This document shows, piece after piece, positions 35,697 to 44,583 of a DNA stretch of 64,000 bases. Origin of the DNA: JAZKHE01 sp040385525. GTDB taxonomy: Bacteria > Bacteroidota > Bacteroidia > UBA4408. Position numbers and translations under genes: made by a program. The notes beneath the pieces are model-generated. The model did no database searches and had not been told where the DNA came from. It saw only the letters and a list, made by a program, of their open reading frames with translations. Location: positions 248,001 through 312,000 of the forward strand of contig JAZKHE010000002.1 in the NCBI GenBank assembly GCA_040385525.1, given 5' to 3'. How positions within the stretch are numbered: position 1 is the first letter of the stretch; every line of letters starts with the position of its first letter.

Positions 35697-36413
35697 TTAT
35701 TGGTGAGTAAATTGTCCGTTGCGTAAAAAAGCTACAGTTTGTTTTAGTACAACTTTTTTTCTTACTACAAATACGTGGTCGGCTTTGGTAAAAAACACAT
35801 CGCTTTCGTTTTCCAAACGCATTTTTTCTACCGAAATAAATCCATCGTTGTCGTTTTTAATATACGGATTGTAGCCTTTTTTCTTTCCTCGCATTCCAAT
35901 AACAATTCCAACTGTTGTATTGGGTTGAGGTAAACGATTTGCATACGATGTAGAATCGGTACGCATATTTTTTACGTTTGGTCCCAATAATTTTTTAAGC
36001 ATTTTAAATGAATCAAAAATATCTGCCATTTCAGCACCTTTGTTGGGAGGAGCAATCATTACCACACGATAAATATGTGGAAAATTTGCATCTTTGCTTG
36101 CGTATTGAAACAAGGAACGAACTACTAACCCGCCCATAGAGTGCGTTACAAACGAAACAGTATCAACATTTGCGTTTTTTAAATCATCGTATAATTTTTT
36201 TCCGATACTGTCTAATTCAGAATATACACTTTTGTATTGATAAATTTCGGTATTATAATGTTCTTTTTTTAAATGTCTATTAAGTTTACGTACTAACGCT
36301 AATGGGCTTGCGTAGCCGTGAATAACATATACTTTGTGTGTTGCAGAAACAGGAGAAACAGATAATAAAAATGCAATAAAAATCAGTATTGAAAAATAGT
36401 GTTTCATTTTCAT
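35697..36413 (-). CDS. Secreted lipase-like alpha/beta hydrolase
   Basis: 238 residues from ATG 36413, which gives signal peptide MKMKHYFSILIFIAFLLSVS, then PVSA before T. A frame extended to 36491 is unlikely. Opens with KVYVIHGYASPLALVRKL; the nucleophile elbow is VTHSMGGLVVRSLF, and a late KADHVFVVRK could provide the His. This resembles PGAP1/DUF676 and small secreted triacylglycerol-lipase-like proteins. Acts in the periplasm or outside; the natural substrate is unknown. Confidence 0.8.
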   Translation of the reverse strand: MKMKHYFSILIFIAFLLSVSPVSATHKVYVIHGYASPLALVRKLNRHLKKEHYNTEIYQYKSVYSELDSIGKKLYDDLKNANVDTVSFVTHSMGGLVVRSLFQYASKDANFPHIYRVVMIAPPNKGAEMADIFDSFKMLKKLLGPNVKNMRTDSTSYANRLPQPNTTVGIVIGMRGKKKGYNPYIKNDNDGFISVEKMRLENESDVFFTKADHVFVVRKKVVLKQTVAFLRNGQFTHQ

Positions 36414-36560
36414 TTTTTGTTTATTTAAATTTAGTACAGTTGAGTTGGTAAAACAAGTGTGAAAATAATTTAGAATTAATTTAAATAACAATAAAATAGC
36501 GCTAAAGCGAACATTTTTTGCTTGTGTAGGGTTTTAATCCTAAAATTAAGCAGATTATTA

Positions 36561-36591
36561 TTTGTTATTGTTAGCTTAGCTGTTAATTTTG
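36561..36591 (+). promoter_or_regulatory. sdh operon promoter
   Basis: TTTG at 36561-36564, a 19-bp spacer, and TAATTTTG at 36584-36591, a full match to the TAnnTTTG element, 39 bp before the sdhC ATG. Confidence 0.7.
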
Positions 36592-36630
36592 CCTTCTGTA
36601 AATGTATTTAATTTTTACAAAATAACTATT

Positions 36631-37308
36631 ATGTCAACAGTTTCAAAATCTATGCTCGACTCCTCAATCGGTAAAAAACTTGTAATGGGTATTACTGGAT
36701 TGTTTTTAATTTCGTTTTTATTGGTGCACTGCTTTTTAAATGCGCTAGCTTTAGTAAACGATGGTGGATTAACTTTTAACGTTGGTGCGCATTTTATGGC
36801 AACCAATTGGTTAATTAGAACAATGGAATACGTATTGTTTATTGGTTTATTAGTGCACATTTTTCAAGGTTTGATTTTAACATTGCAAAATCAAAAAGCG
36901 CGTCCAATAAAATATTCAACAGTAAATGGTAAAGCCAACAGCAAATGGTATTCTCGCTCAATGGGATTATTAGGGACTTTATTGTTAATGTTTTTAGTAG
37001 TTCACTTAGCTCACTTTTGGGTGGTTTCTCGCTTTACAGGAATTCCTACTGTTGATGCAAATGGGCACGAAGATTTGTATAATGTAATGCTAATTACTTT
37101 TAAACAAGGTTGGGTAATTGCATTGTATACATTTTCAATGTTTTCGTTAGGTTACCATTTGTTACATGGTTTTCAAAGTGCATTTCAAACATTGGGTTTA
37201 AATCACAAAATTTATACGCCAATTATTAAAAAAGCAGGCATTGGTTTTTCAATTATTGTTCCTGCTGTTTTCGCAATTATTCCTTTGTATTTCTATTTCT
37301 TTAAATAA
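36631..37308 (+). CDS. sdhC: Succinate dehydrogenase / fumarate reductase cytochrome b subunit (b558 family)
   Basis: 225 residues from ATG 36631; the longer frame from 36589 includes the promoter and is rejected. Five membrane helices with haem-ligand-type histidines (FLLVHCFLNALAL; LLVHIFQGLILTL; VVHLAHFWVVSRF; YHLLHGFQSAFQTLG). This single-subunit, five-helix dihaem anchor is the type B/b558 form of Bacteroidota and Bacillus. It anchors SdhA and SdhB and passes electrons to menaquinone. Confidence 0.95.
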   Translation: MSTVSKSMLDSSIGKKLVMGITGLFLISFLLVHCFLNALALVNDGGLTFNVGAHFMATNWLIRTMEYVLFIGLLVHIFQGLILTLQNQKARPIKYSTVNGKANSKWYSRSMGLLGTLLLMFLVVHLAHFWVVSRFTGIPTVDANGHEDLYNVMLITFKQGWVIALYTFSMFSLGYHLLHGFQSAFQTLGLNHKIYTPIIKKAGIGFSIIVPAVFAIIPLYFYFFK

Positions 37309-37322
37309 AAAGTATTTTAACT

Positions 37323-39344
37323 ATGGCATCTTCACCAAAATTAGACGCTAAAATTCCAGCAGGAGATTTAGAACAAAAATGGACAAAATACCGCTCCACT
37401 GTTCACTTAGTAAACCCAGCAAACAAACGTAGTTTAGAAATTATAGTTGTTGGTTCGGGCTTAGCAGGTGGTGCAGCAGCAGCTACTTTAGCCGAAATGG
37501 GCTACAAAGTAAAAGTATTGTGTTACCAAGATTCTGCGCGTAGAGCTCACTCTATTGCAGCACAAGGAGGTATTAACGCAGCAAAAAATTATCAAAACGA
37601 TGGCGATTCAACGTATCGTTTATTTTATGATACAATTAAAGGAGGCGATTATAGAGCGCGTGAAGCTAACGTTCACCGCCTTGCAGAAGTTTCTGGAAAT
37701 ATTATTGACCAGTGTGTTGCGCAAGGTGTTCCTTTAGCAAGAGAATATGGCGGATTATTAAGTAACCGTTCGTTTGGTGGTACACAAGTACAACGTACTT
37801 TTTATGCTGCTGGACAAACAGGACAACAATTATTATTAGGTTGCTACAGCGCATTATCACGCCAAGTGGGTTACGGAAATATAGAAATGTTAAACCGTCA
37901 CGAAATGCTTGATGTAGTAACTATTGATGGTATTACTCGTGGTATTATTGCACGTAACTTAGTTACAGGCGAATTAGAAAAACATTTCGGTCACGCAGTA
38001 TTACTTTGCTCAGGAGGTTACGGAAACGTATTTTATCTTTCTACTAACGCTATGGGCAGTAACGTAACTGCTGCTTGGAAAGCTCACAAAAAAGGAGCGT
38101 TTTTTGGCAACCCTTGCTTTACACAAATTCACCCAACATGTATTCCTGTTTCTGGCGACCATCAATCTAAATTAACTTTGATGAGCGAATCGTTGCGTAA
38201 CGATGGGCGTATTTGGGTTCCTTTGAAAAAAGACGATAATCGTAAACCAACTGATATTCCTGAAGAAGAAAGAGATTATTATTTAGAAAGACGCTACCCA
38301 GCTTTTGGTAACTTAGTTCCAAGAGATGTTGCATCACGTGCTGCTAAAGAGCGTTGTGATGCAGGTTTTGGCGTGGGTAATTCTAAATTAGCAGTATACT
38401 TAGATTTTTCTGCATCGTTTGTACGTTACGGAAAATTAGAATCAAACAAACAAAATATACATAACCCATCTCACGAAGAAATTCTTAAATTGGGTAAAAA
38501 AGTTGTTGCAGAAAAATACGGTAACTTGTTTGACATGTATCAACAAATTACTGGCGAAAATCCATACGAAGTGCCAATGCGTATTTATCCAGCTGTGCAT
38601 TACACAATGGGTGGTGTTTGGGTTGATTATAATTTAATGACTACCGTTCCAGGACTATACGCATTAGGCGAAGCAAACTTTAGTGATCACGGAGCTAACC
38701 GTTTGGGAGCATCTGCATTAATGCAAGGTTTGGCAGATGGTTATTTTGTTATTCCATACACAATTGGTGTTTACTTAGCGGATGAAGTATCTCGTATGAG
38801 TGCTGAAAAAGCAAAAGCAGACAGCATTGATAAATTAAAAACAAATCATCCAGAATTTGAAAAAGCTTTAACAGAATGTAAAGCTACAATCGATAAATTG
38901 TTTGCTATTAAAGGAACAAAATCTGTTGAAAGTTTCCACAAACGTTTAGGTAAAATAATGTGGGACAAATGCGGAATGGCGCGTAACAAAAAAGGATTAA
39001 CTGAAGCTATACAAGAAATAAAAGCTTTGCGTGAAGAGTTTTGGAGAGATGTTCGTGTAATGGGTGAGGCAAATGAGTTTAACCCTGATTTAGAAAAAGC
39101 AGGTCGTGTTGCTGATTTTATTGAACTTGGAGAGTTGATGTGTGTTGATGCTTTACATCGTGAAGAAAGCTGTGGAGGTCACTTTAGAGAAGAGCACCAA
39201 ACTCCAGAAGGAGAAGCAGAACGTGATGATAACAACTTTGCTTATGTAGCTGCTTGGGAATATAAAACTACAGGCAATTGGGAGTTACACAAAGAGGAGT
39301 TGAAATACGAAAATATTAAAATTGCAGCGCGTAATTATAAATAG
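37323..39344 (+). CDS. sdhA: Succinate dehydrogenase / fumarate reductase flavoprotein subunit
   Basis: 673 residues. FAD-binding GSGLAGGAAAATLAEMGY, the flavinylated His in RRAHSIAAQGGINAAKN, active-site segments QIHPTCIPVSG and HYTMGGVWVDYN, and EANFSDHGANRLGASALMQG. Oxidises succinate in the TCA cycle or works in reverse. It ends with TAG, which is also the first three bases of the repeat-bounded insert carrying the four-helix-bundle gene. Confidence 0.97.
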   Translation: MASSPKLDAKIPAGDLEQKWTKYRSTVHLVNPANKRSLEIIVVGSGLAGGAAAATLAEMGYKVKVLCYQDSARRAHSIAAQGGINAAKNYQNDGDSTYRLFYDTIKGGDYRAREANVHRLAEVSGNIIDQCVAQGVPLAREYGGLLSNRSFGGTQVQRTFYAAGQTGQQLLLGCYSALSRQVGYGNIEMLNRHEMLDVVTIDGITRGIIARNLVTGELEKHFGHAVLLCSGGYGNVFYLSTNAMGSNVTAAWKAHKKGAFFGNPCFTQIHPTCIPVSGDHQSKLTLMSESLRNDGRIWVPLKKDDNRKPTDIPEEERDYYLERRYPAFGNLVPRDVASRAAKERCDAGFGVGNSKLAVYLDFSASFVRYGKLESNKQNIHNPSHEEILKLGKKVVAEKYGNLFDMYQQITGENPYEVPMRIYPAVHYTMGGVWVDYNLMTTVPGLYALGEANFSDHGANRLGASALMQGLADGYFVIPYTIGVYLADEVSRMSAEKAKADSIDKLKTNHPEFEKALTECKATIDKLFAIKGTKSVESFHKRLGKIMWDKCGMARNKKGLTEAIQEIKALREEFWRDVRVMGEANEFNPDLEKAGRVADFIELGELMCVDALHREESCGGHFREEHQTPEGEAERDDNNFAYVAAWEYKTTGNWELHKEELKYENIKIAARNYK

Positions 39345-39347
39345 GCA

Positions 39348-39372
39348 TTAGTAACTAGGCACTAGGGAATAG
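39348..39372. repeat. Left inverted repeat of the sdh-operon insert
   Basis: TTAGTAACTAGGCACTAGGG and the next five bases, starting 3 bases after the sdhA stop. It matches the reverse complement of 39778-39802 at 20 of 25 positions. Confidence 0.75.
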
Positions 39373-39382
39373 ATGTAAAAGA

Positions 39383-39763
39383 ATGAACGAAAAAATAAAA
39401 ACATACAGAGATTTAATTGTTTGGCAAAAATCTGTTGCTTTTGTTACAAGTGTTTATACTACTACAAAATTATTTCCTCAAGAAGAAAAGTTTGGAATTG
39501 TTTCTCAACTTAATCGTGCTTCTGTATCAATACCTTCAAACATTGCAGAAGGTTACGGTAGAGAATCTAGTAAAAACTATTTGCAATTTTTAAAAATTGC
39601 TAGAGGTTCTTTGATGGAGACTGAAACATTAATTGAAATTTCAAAAAATTTAAATTTTATTAATGAATTAACTTATAATTCAATGACAAATGATTTGAAT
39701 GAGATAAGTAAAATTCTTCAAGGATTAATTAAAAGTGTACAACAAAAAATAAATGTAAATTAA
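39383..39763 (+). CDS. Four-helix-bundle protein (23S rRNA IVP / Avd-like) between sdhA and sdhB
   Basis: 126 residues, ATG start. Typical of the IVP family: TYRDLIVWQKSVAFVTSVY start, the signature QLNRASVSIPSNIAEGYGRE, then NYLQFLKIARGSLMETETLI, and a last helix. The protein should form a four-helix bundle that oligomerises; relatives are known from rRNA intervening sequences and retroelements, and stand-alone copies have no proven function. It is bounded by inverted repeats (39348-39372 and 39778-39802) and splits a normally compact operon, so it looks like an insertion. Confidence 0.9.
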   Translation: MNEKIKTYRDLIVWQKSVAFVTSVYTTTKLFPQEEKFGIVSQLNRASVSIPSNIAEGYGRESSKNYLQFLKIARGSLMETETLIEISKNLNFINELTYNSMTNDLNEISKILQGLIKSVQQKINVN

Positions 39764-39776
39764 ATTTCGTAATGGG

Positions 39777-39802
39777 CCTATTGCCTATTGCCTAACAACT
39801 AA
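39777..39802. repeat. Right inverted repeat of the sdh-operon insert
   Basis: CCTATTGCCTATTGCCTAAC and the next six bases, with an internal tandem CTATTGC. Inverted partner of 39348-39372. It ends 13 bp before the sdhB ATG. Confidence 0.75.
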
Positions 39803-39815
39803 CTACTATTTTAAA

Positions 39816-40616
39816 ATGGGAAGTGGATCTGAAAAAGTATTAAGCCTTACACTAAAAGTGTGGAGACAAAAAAATTCAAAAACGGAAGGTAAATTTGAAG
39901 AACATAAACTAAGCGGTATTTCTGTTGATATGTCGTTTTTAGAAATGTTTGATGTATTAAACGAAAAATTAATACACGAAGGAAAAGAGCCTATAGCTTT
40001 TGACCACGATTGCAGAGAAGGTATTTGTGGTATGTGTAGTATGCACATTAACGGCAGACCTCACGGACCAAAAGGACATTTAGATGGCGAGTTTAAAGAA
40101 GAATTAAATGTTGGAATTACAACTTGTCAATTGCACATGCGTTCGTTTAAAGATGGCGATACAATTGTTGTTGAACCATGGAGAGCAAAAGCATTTCCAG
40201 TAATTAAAGATTTGGTTGTAGATCGTGGAGCATTTGATAGAATTATTGCTTCTGGAGGTTTTGTTACAGTAAATACTGGTAATGCAAAAGATGCTAATAA
40301 TATTTTAATTCCTAAAACTGCAGCCGACGATGCTTTTAGTGCAGCAGCTTGTATTGGTTGTGGAGCTTGTGTTGCAGCTTGTAAAAATGCATCAGCAATG
40401 TTATTTGTAAGCGCAAAAGTAAGTCAGTTAGCATTGTTACCGCAAGGTAAAGTAGAAGCTAAAGAACGTGTTGTTGCAATGGTAAATGCAATGGACGAAG
40501 AAGGTTTTGGTAGCTGTACTAACACTGGTGCTTGCGAAGCAGAATGTCCTAAAGGAATTTCTTTAGAGAACATTGCTCGTATGAATAGAGAATATATTTC
40601 TGCGAAAACAATGTAA
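39816..40616 (+). CDS. sdhB: Succinate dehydrogenase / fumarate reductase iron-sulfur subunit
   Basis: 266 residues. The [2Fe-2S] ligands are in DCREGICGMCSMHING plus the later TTCQLHM; the 4Fe and 3Fe cluster ligands are in CIGCGACVAACKNAS and CTNTGACEAECPKGI. Transfers electrons from FAD in SdhA to the SdhC haems. It should be co-transcribed with sdhCA through the intervening four-helix-bundle gene, and is closed by the terminator at 40643. Confidence 0.97.
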   Translation: MGSGSEKVLSLTLKVWRQKNSKTEGKFEEHKLSGISVDMSFLEMFDVLNEKLIHEGKEPIAFDHDCREGICGMCSMHINGRPHGPKGHLDGEFKEELNVGITTCQLHMRSFKDGDTIVVEPWRAKAFPVIKDLVVDRGAFDRIIASGGFVTVNTGNAKDANNILIPKTAADDAFSAAACIGCGACVAACKNASAMLFVSAKVSQLALLPQGKVEAKERVVAMVNAMDEEGFGSCTNTGACEAECPKGISLENIARMNREYISAKTM

Positions 40617-40642
40617 TAAGAAGAAAGAAAAAATAAATACTT

Positions 40643-40671
40643 AAAAGCTCCGAAATTTTCGGAGCTTTTTT
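40643..40671. terminator. Bidirectional terminator between sdhB and the convergent gene at 40670
   Basis: Perfect stem AAAAGCTCCGAAA / TTTCGGAGCTTTT with T-runs on both strands. It can serve both convergent genes. Confidence 0.88.
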
Positions 40672-42460
40672 ATTTTACAATAAATTTACATCTTGCAACG
40701 TTGCTTGCACTTGCTACATTTTCAATAATTAAAAAAGCTTCTAATGTATATGTGCCCGATTTTTTAGGGTTTTCTATAATAAGTCCGGTTTCAATTTTTG
40801 TTAGAACATCTGTTTCTAATTCGGCTCTGCGATATGTTGGAGCAATACAATTTCCATCTTCATCAAATAAATTATAGGCAATTAGTAAAGGTGTTTTTAA
40901 ACTTGGTATAGAAGAAATTTTATTTTTTGTAAAGTTTAGAATGCTTAACGGAACAATTGTAAAATTATAATGATTGGAGTAATAATAAGCATGATTAAAA
41001 AATACTGCTGCGTTTATTTTGTTGGTATAATTTATATTTATGGAATCAATTTGTTGCGTATTTAATTTACGATAAGCGCCGTTATCTAAATTAAAATAAG
41101 GTTTGTATAAATTGTTGGAACCAAACCAAAGCGGTGCCCAGTCTGGGCCTAAAAACACATTTGGTTTGTTTAATAAGCTATCGGCTTGGTTTATATCATC
41201 GAGCAAATAAAATGTTTTGGATTTTTTATTTACTGAGGAATGCAAAAGACTTTCAAAAGGTAAAGCCCAACGTACCCAAGCGTATTCCCACGGAAAGTTA
41301 GATGCAGCTACTAAATATTTACTGCCTTTAATTTTTTCTGAATTTTTTTCTAAACGGCTAATGTAATCTAGGCGCATTGTAAATACTTCGTTACTTAAAT
41401 AAATGCCTCTTACGTTTATAAATAAAAGAAGAATGATAATACTATTTCTAAATTTAACCGACCAATTTTTTGTATAATAATCGCAAAAAGGTAATGCAAC
41501 CAATACGCCAAATAAAGTGTAATAATTTTGATACATAATAGGTGATTCGCCTCGGTAGTAGGTAATTATTATGACTAAAAAATAAACAACACTATAAAGA
41601 ATTGTAAAAATCGAAAGTAATTTGTGTTTAGAATTTATTACACTTATAAATAAGATAATACTTAATAAAATAAAACTCAAATAATAATTTAAAAAAAAAG
41701 CACCAAAGTACCTTGTGCTTGGAAGCTTATAAATGTTCAGCAATTCTTTTAAAAAGGTAGACAAACCAACATATTTTCCTTCGTCGTAATCGCTTTTGTT
41801 TAGCATTTTTAAATAAATGTAATACCAAACCAATGTAAACAGTAAGAATAAAATTTGTGATTTACTCAAATAAATTTTGTCGCGAATGGCTATGTAAATC
41901 AATACAAACACCACTAAAAAAAGTGTGATAGGATTACATTGCGACGCAAAAATAATAGTGAGTAAAATTAAAAACGCATGAATAAATTTATTTTTTAAAA
42001 AAAAGCCTTTCACAAAATTATCGCAAAGCGCATATAAAAAAACGCAAACAACAATTCCTAAATGTAGTTCTGCTGTTGCATAATAAAACACATCGCGATA
42101 ACATAAACACATAGATAAAAGCAAAATCCAAATGGCTTTTTCGTGTTTTAAAACTTTATTTATTAATAAATAAAAAACGAAATAGCAAAGCGTAAGCGAA
42201 ACAGAATAGGTTTTTAAAAATGCTTCGAGCGATGCACCAAGTTTAAAAGCAAGCCATGGTAAAAGTTGAGGTAGTAGCTGTCCCCAGCGCCCAACAACAA
42301 CATTGTAACTTTTTAAATCAATCATTCCGAATGCAAAGAATGATGAGTCAAAAGTCATCATTCTTTGTTGGTAAAAAACATACGATAAAATAAATAGAAC
42401 AGTAAAAAACACTGAACTACTTATGTTGGCTAACTTACTTATCGTATTGTTGTTTTGCAT
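40670..42460 (-). CDS. Large polytopic membrane protein, possible GT-C-type glycosyltransferase
   Basis: 596 residues. The N-terminal two thirds hold about 10-12 hydrophobic helices; the C-terminal 200 residues are soluble and beta-rich (PNVFLGPDWAPLWFGSNNLY; NYTNKINAAVFFNHAYYY). An acidic residue in the first exoplasmic loop (MMTFDSSFFAFGMIDL) and the overall layout recall GT-C glycosyltransferases, but no decisive motif is visible. It lies 17 bp after the MFS gene on the same strand. I do not recognise the family. Confidence 0.55.
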   Translation of the reverse strand: MQNNNTISKLANISSSVFFTVLFILSYVFYQQRMMTFDSSFFAFGMIDLKSYNVVVGRWGQLLPQLLPWLAFKLGASLEAFLKTYSVSLTLCYFVFYLLINKVLKHEKAIWILLLSMCLCYRDVFYYATAELHLGIVVCVFLYALCDNFVKGFFLKNKFIHAFLILLTIIFASQCNPITLFLVVFVLIYIAIRDKIYLSKSQILFLLFTLVWYYIYLKMLNKSDYDEGKYVGLSTFLKELLNIYKLPSTRYFGAFFLNYYLSFILLSIILFISVINSKHKLLSIFTILYSVVYFLVIIITYYRGESPIMYQNYYTLFGVLVALPFCDYYTKNWSVKFRNSIIILLLFINVRGIYLSNEVFTMRLDYISRLEKNSEKIKGSKYLVAASNFPWEYAWVRWALPFESLLHSSVNKKSKTFYLLDDINQADSLLNKPNVFLGPDWAPLWFGSNNLYKPYFNLDNGAYRKLNTQQIDSININYTNKINAAVFFNHAYYYSNHYNFTIVPLSILNFTKNKISSIPSLKTPLLIAYNLFDEDGNCIAPTYRRAELETDVLTKIETGLIIENPKKSGTYTLEAFLIIENVASASNVARCKFIVK

Positions 42461-42477
42461 ACGCTAAAAATACAAAA

Positions 42478-43749
42478 TTATATGGTATTGTTTTTTGTTA
42501 AATTTTTGTATTGTTTTAATAATGGAAAAATAGCGATTAGCACAAATAATGCGCAAGCTAAATACGCCCAAATTACATTGTTGCTTTGCGAAAAAAACGG
42601 AATAGAAAATAAACTAGCAACAATAAATCGTAGCAATGTATTTATCATTTGAAAAACACTGCTTGTTCTGCCAATAATATCATTTGGAATATGATGAAAC
42701 AAATAAGTTATACGAAGTACTCTAGAGCCAGCGTTTGTTATGCCCATGAGTATGGAGAAAACAAAAAAGTAAAACACACTTGTGAAAATAAAGCAACCAA
42801 CAAAAAGCAAAACGGTTACAATCATTAAACTTAAAATAGCATTTATGGTGTTAGTGTTTTTAAATAATTTACGAATAAAAAAACCTGCAAACAAAGCTCC
42901 AAACGCATAATATATTTCTGACGAAGCATACACATCAGCACTTTGGTGTAAATGATTGTTTACATACATAGGCAACAGCATTTGCACTTGCACCAACAAA
43001 ACAACAAATATGGCTAATGATGTATTTCCAAAAACAAAAATGGCTTTGTTCTTTCGTAAAAAGCTAACGCCGTCTTTTATTCGTGTTAGTAGTTTTTCGG
43101 AAGTTTTGACTTGATAACTTTGTGTATAAGGAATTTTTAAAACAAATAACACAGCGATAAAATAAGTGCAAGCGTTTAATAAAAATATTTCTTGTAATGT
43201 CCAAGGGCTAAATTCAAATGGTAAACGAATTGTTGCGCCTAACAAATTTAACGCGCCGTGCTCTGTGCCCGACATTAAAATGGCTGCAATTGCTCCAGAT
43301 AACACACTGGTTGCTTGTCCTTGAATTTCTGCTAAGGAATTAAATTTTCCGTAATTTTCTTTGCTCGAAATTTCTTGCCCAAAAGCATAAACAGCCGGAT
43401 AGTGAATGTTGTAATTTAAAATTGTAATAAAAAACACCGAAACAGCCAAATAACTTGGTGTTTCATGTAAATAAAACCCAATGCCCGATATTAACAATAA
43501 AAAGATTCCACTTACTAAATTGAGTAATAAAAATATTTTTTTGCGCGAATATTTATCAATTAACGAGCCAGCGTAAAGCGCCCAAAACATACTAATTAAA
43601 GTAACTACAGCGTATATAATTCCAAATAAATCGGGGCGATTTAAAACCTTTGTAAAATACCAAGGTATAGCCAACATGCTAATTCCTTGCGAAAAGCCCG
43701 ATACAGCATTTGCACTTAATAAGAATAGTAAAGCTCTTTTATTTTGCAT
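42478..43749 (-). CDS. Major facilitator superfamily transporter
   Basis: 423 residues from ATG 43749; a TTG at 43761 gives four extra residues. About 12 membrane helices, with the MFS loop 2-3 motif in LYAGSLIDKYSRKKIFLLLNL. The fold and the extracellular loop pattern resemble the enterobactin-exporter-like/MFS_3 drug-efflux group. The substrate is unknown. Divergent from recX. Confidence 0.82.
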   Translation of the reverse strand: MQNKRALLFLLSANAVSGFSQGISMLAIPWYFTKVLNRPDLFGIIYAVVTLISMFWALYAGSLIDKYSRKKIFLLLNLVSGIFLLLISGIGFYLHETPSYLAVSVFFITILNYNIHYPAVYAFGQEISSKENYGKFNSLAEIQGQATSVLSGAIAAILMSGTEHGALNLLGATIRLPFEFSPWTLQEIFLLNACTYFIAVLFVLKIPYTQSYQVKTSEKLLTRIKDGVSFLRKNKAIFVFGNTSLAIFVVLLVQVQMLLPMYVNNHLHQSADVYASSEIYYAFGALFAGFFIRKLFKNTNTINAILSLMIVTVLLFVGCFIFTSVFYFFVFSILMGITNAGSRVLRITYLFHHIPNDIIGRTSSVFQMINTLLRFIVASLFSIPFFSQSNNVIWAYLACALFVLIAIFPLLKQYKNLTKNNTI

Positions 43750-43786
43750 AATTTTATACAAATCTACAAAAGCTATTGGTATAAAA

Positions 43787-44272
43787 ATGATTGATAAGTA
43801 CGATTCGGCAAAGCGAAAGATTTATACGCCAAATGAAGCTTTAATTAAGATTCAAAAATGGTGCGCCTATCAAGAGCGTTCGCAATACGAGGTAAGAAAT
43901 AAGTTGTATGAATATGGATTACACTCTACCGATGTAGAAAATATAATTGTAGATTTATTAGCAAATAATTTTATAAACGAAGAGCGTTTTGCAAAAGCAT
44001 TTGCAAGCGGAAAATTTAAAATTAAAAAGTGGGGCAAAATTAAAATTAGATCGGAGCTAAGAAAAAAAAAGGTAAGTGAATATTGCATTAAAAAAGCACT
44101 TAGCGAAATTGATGCAATCGAATACTACAAAACGTTAGAAAAAGTATTGGCAATAAAAGCAAAATTGGTAAAAGAAAAACATCCACTAAAAAGAAAATAT
44201 AAACTAATGCAGTTTTTAATTAGCAGAGGTTTTGAAGGCGATTTGGTTCGCGATGTTGTGGAGAATGAGTGA
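43787..44272 (+). CDS. recX: RecX-family regulatory protein
   Basis: 161 residues from ATG 43787; the longer open frame overlaps the divergent MFS gene. Three helical repeats with the RecX motifs ALIKIQKWCAYQERSQYEVR, DVENIIVDLLANNFINEERFAKAF and KWGKIKIRSELRKKKVSEYCI, ending ISRGFEGDLV. RecX modulates RecA filaments. Stand-alone; recA is not in the window. Confidence 0.88.
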   Translation: MIDKYDSAKRKIYTPNEALIKIQKWCAYQERSQYEVRNKLYEYGLHSTDVENIIVDLLANNFINEERFAKAFASGKFKIKKWGKIKIRSELRKKKVSEYCIKKALSEIDAIEYYKTLEKVLAIKAKLVKEKHPLKRKYKLMQFLISRGFEGDLVRDVVENE

Positions 44273-44583
44273 TTTTTCTTTTAAGTTTTATACAAAGAAT
44301 ATAAATACGTTTTATAAAACTAAAAACTCACTAAATATTGAAATTCTTTTCTTTTGTCTTGATACAAAAGAAACAAAAAATCAAGACTGCTGAAAAATTA
44401 AACAAAAATCTACATTTCGATTTTTTCACGTAACCAAAGCCGTTCGTGCCTCACACAATCCAATCAACTCACTCGTTGATTACTTACAAAACCCAGCGCT
44501 AAAAATCTCATTTGATTTTAAGTTTTATTTTTCAAAGGTCAGTCCTTTGTAAAACTCTTATTGCAATTATTGATAGTGTTTTA
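44273..44583. other. 311-bp gene-free stretch
   Basis: Between recX and the convergent SemiSWEET gene. It contains the stem repeat at 44341-44390 and, after it, about 190 bp with unexplained non-random text (for example CGTAACCAAAGCCGTTCGTG near 44430). No open frame is convincing. I read it as a degenerate intergenic repeat element. Confidence 0.5.
44341..44390. repeat. Diverged relative of the 133-bp hairpin repeat, reverse orientation
   Basis: CTTTTGTCTTGATACAAAAG (44351-44370) then AAACAAAAAATCAAGAC. GTCTTGAT pairs with ATCAAGAC. It follows the same order of motifs as the reverse complement of 10504-10636 (TTTTTTGTCTTGACACAAAA then AACCAAAAAAAGTCAAGAC). Confidence 0.55.

Noticed and set aside
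36589..36630. Extended N-terminus of sdhC
   Set aside because: The extension would overlap the -7 element at 36584-36591 and precede a good ATG at 36631.
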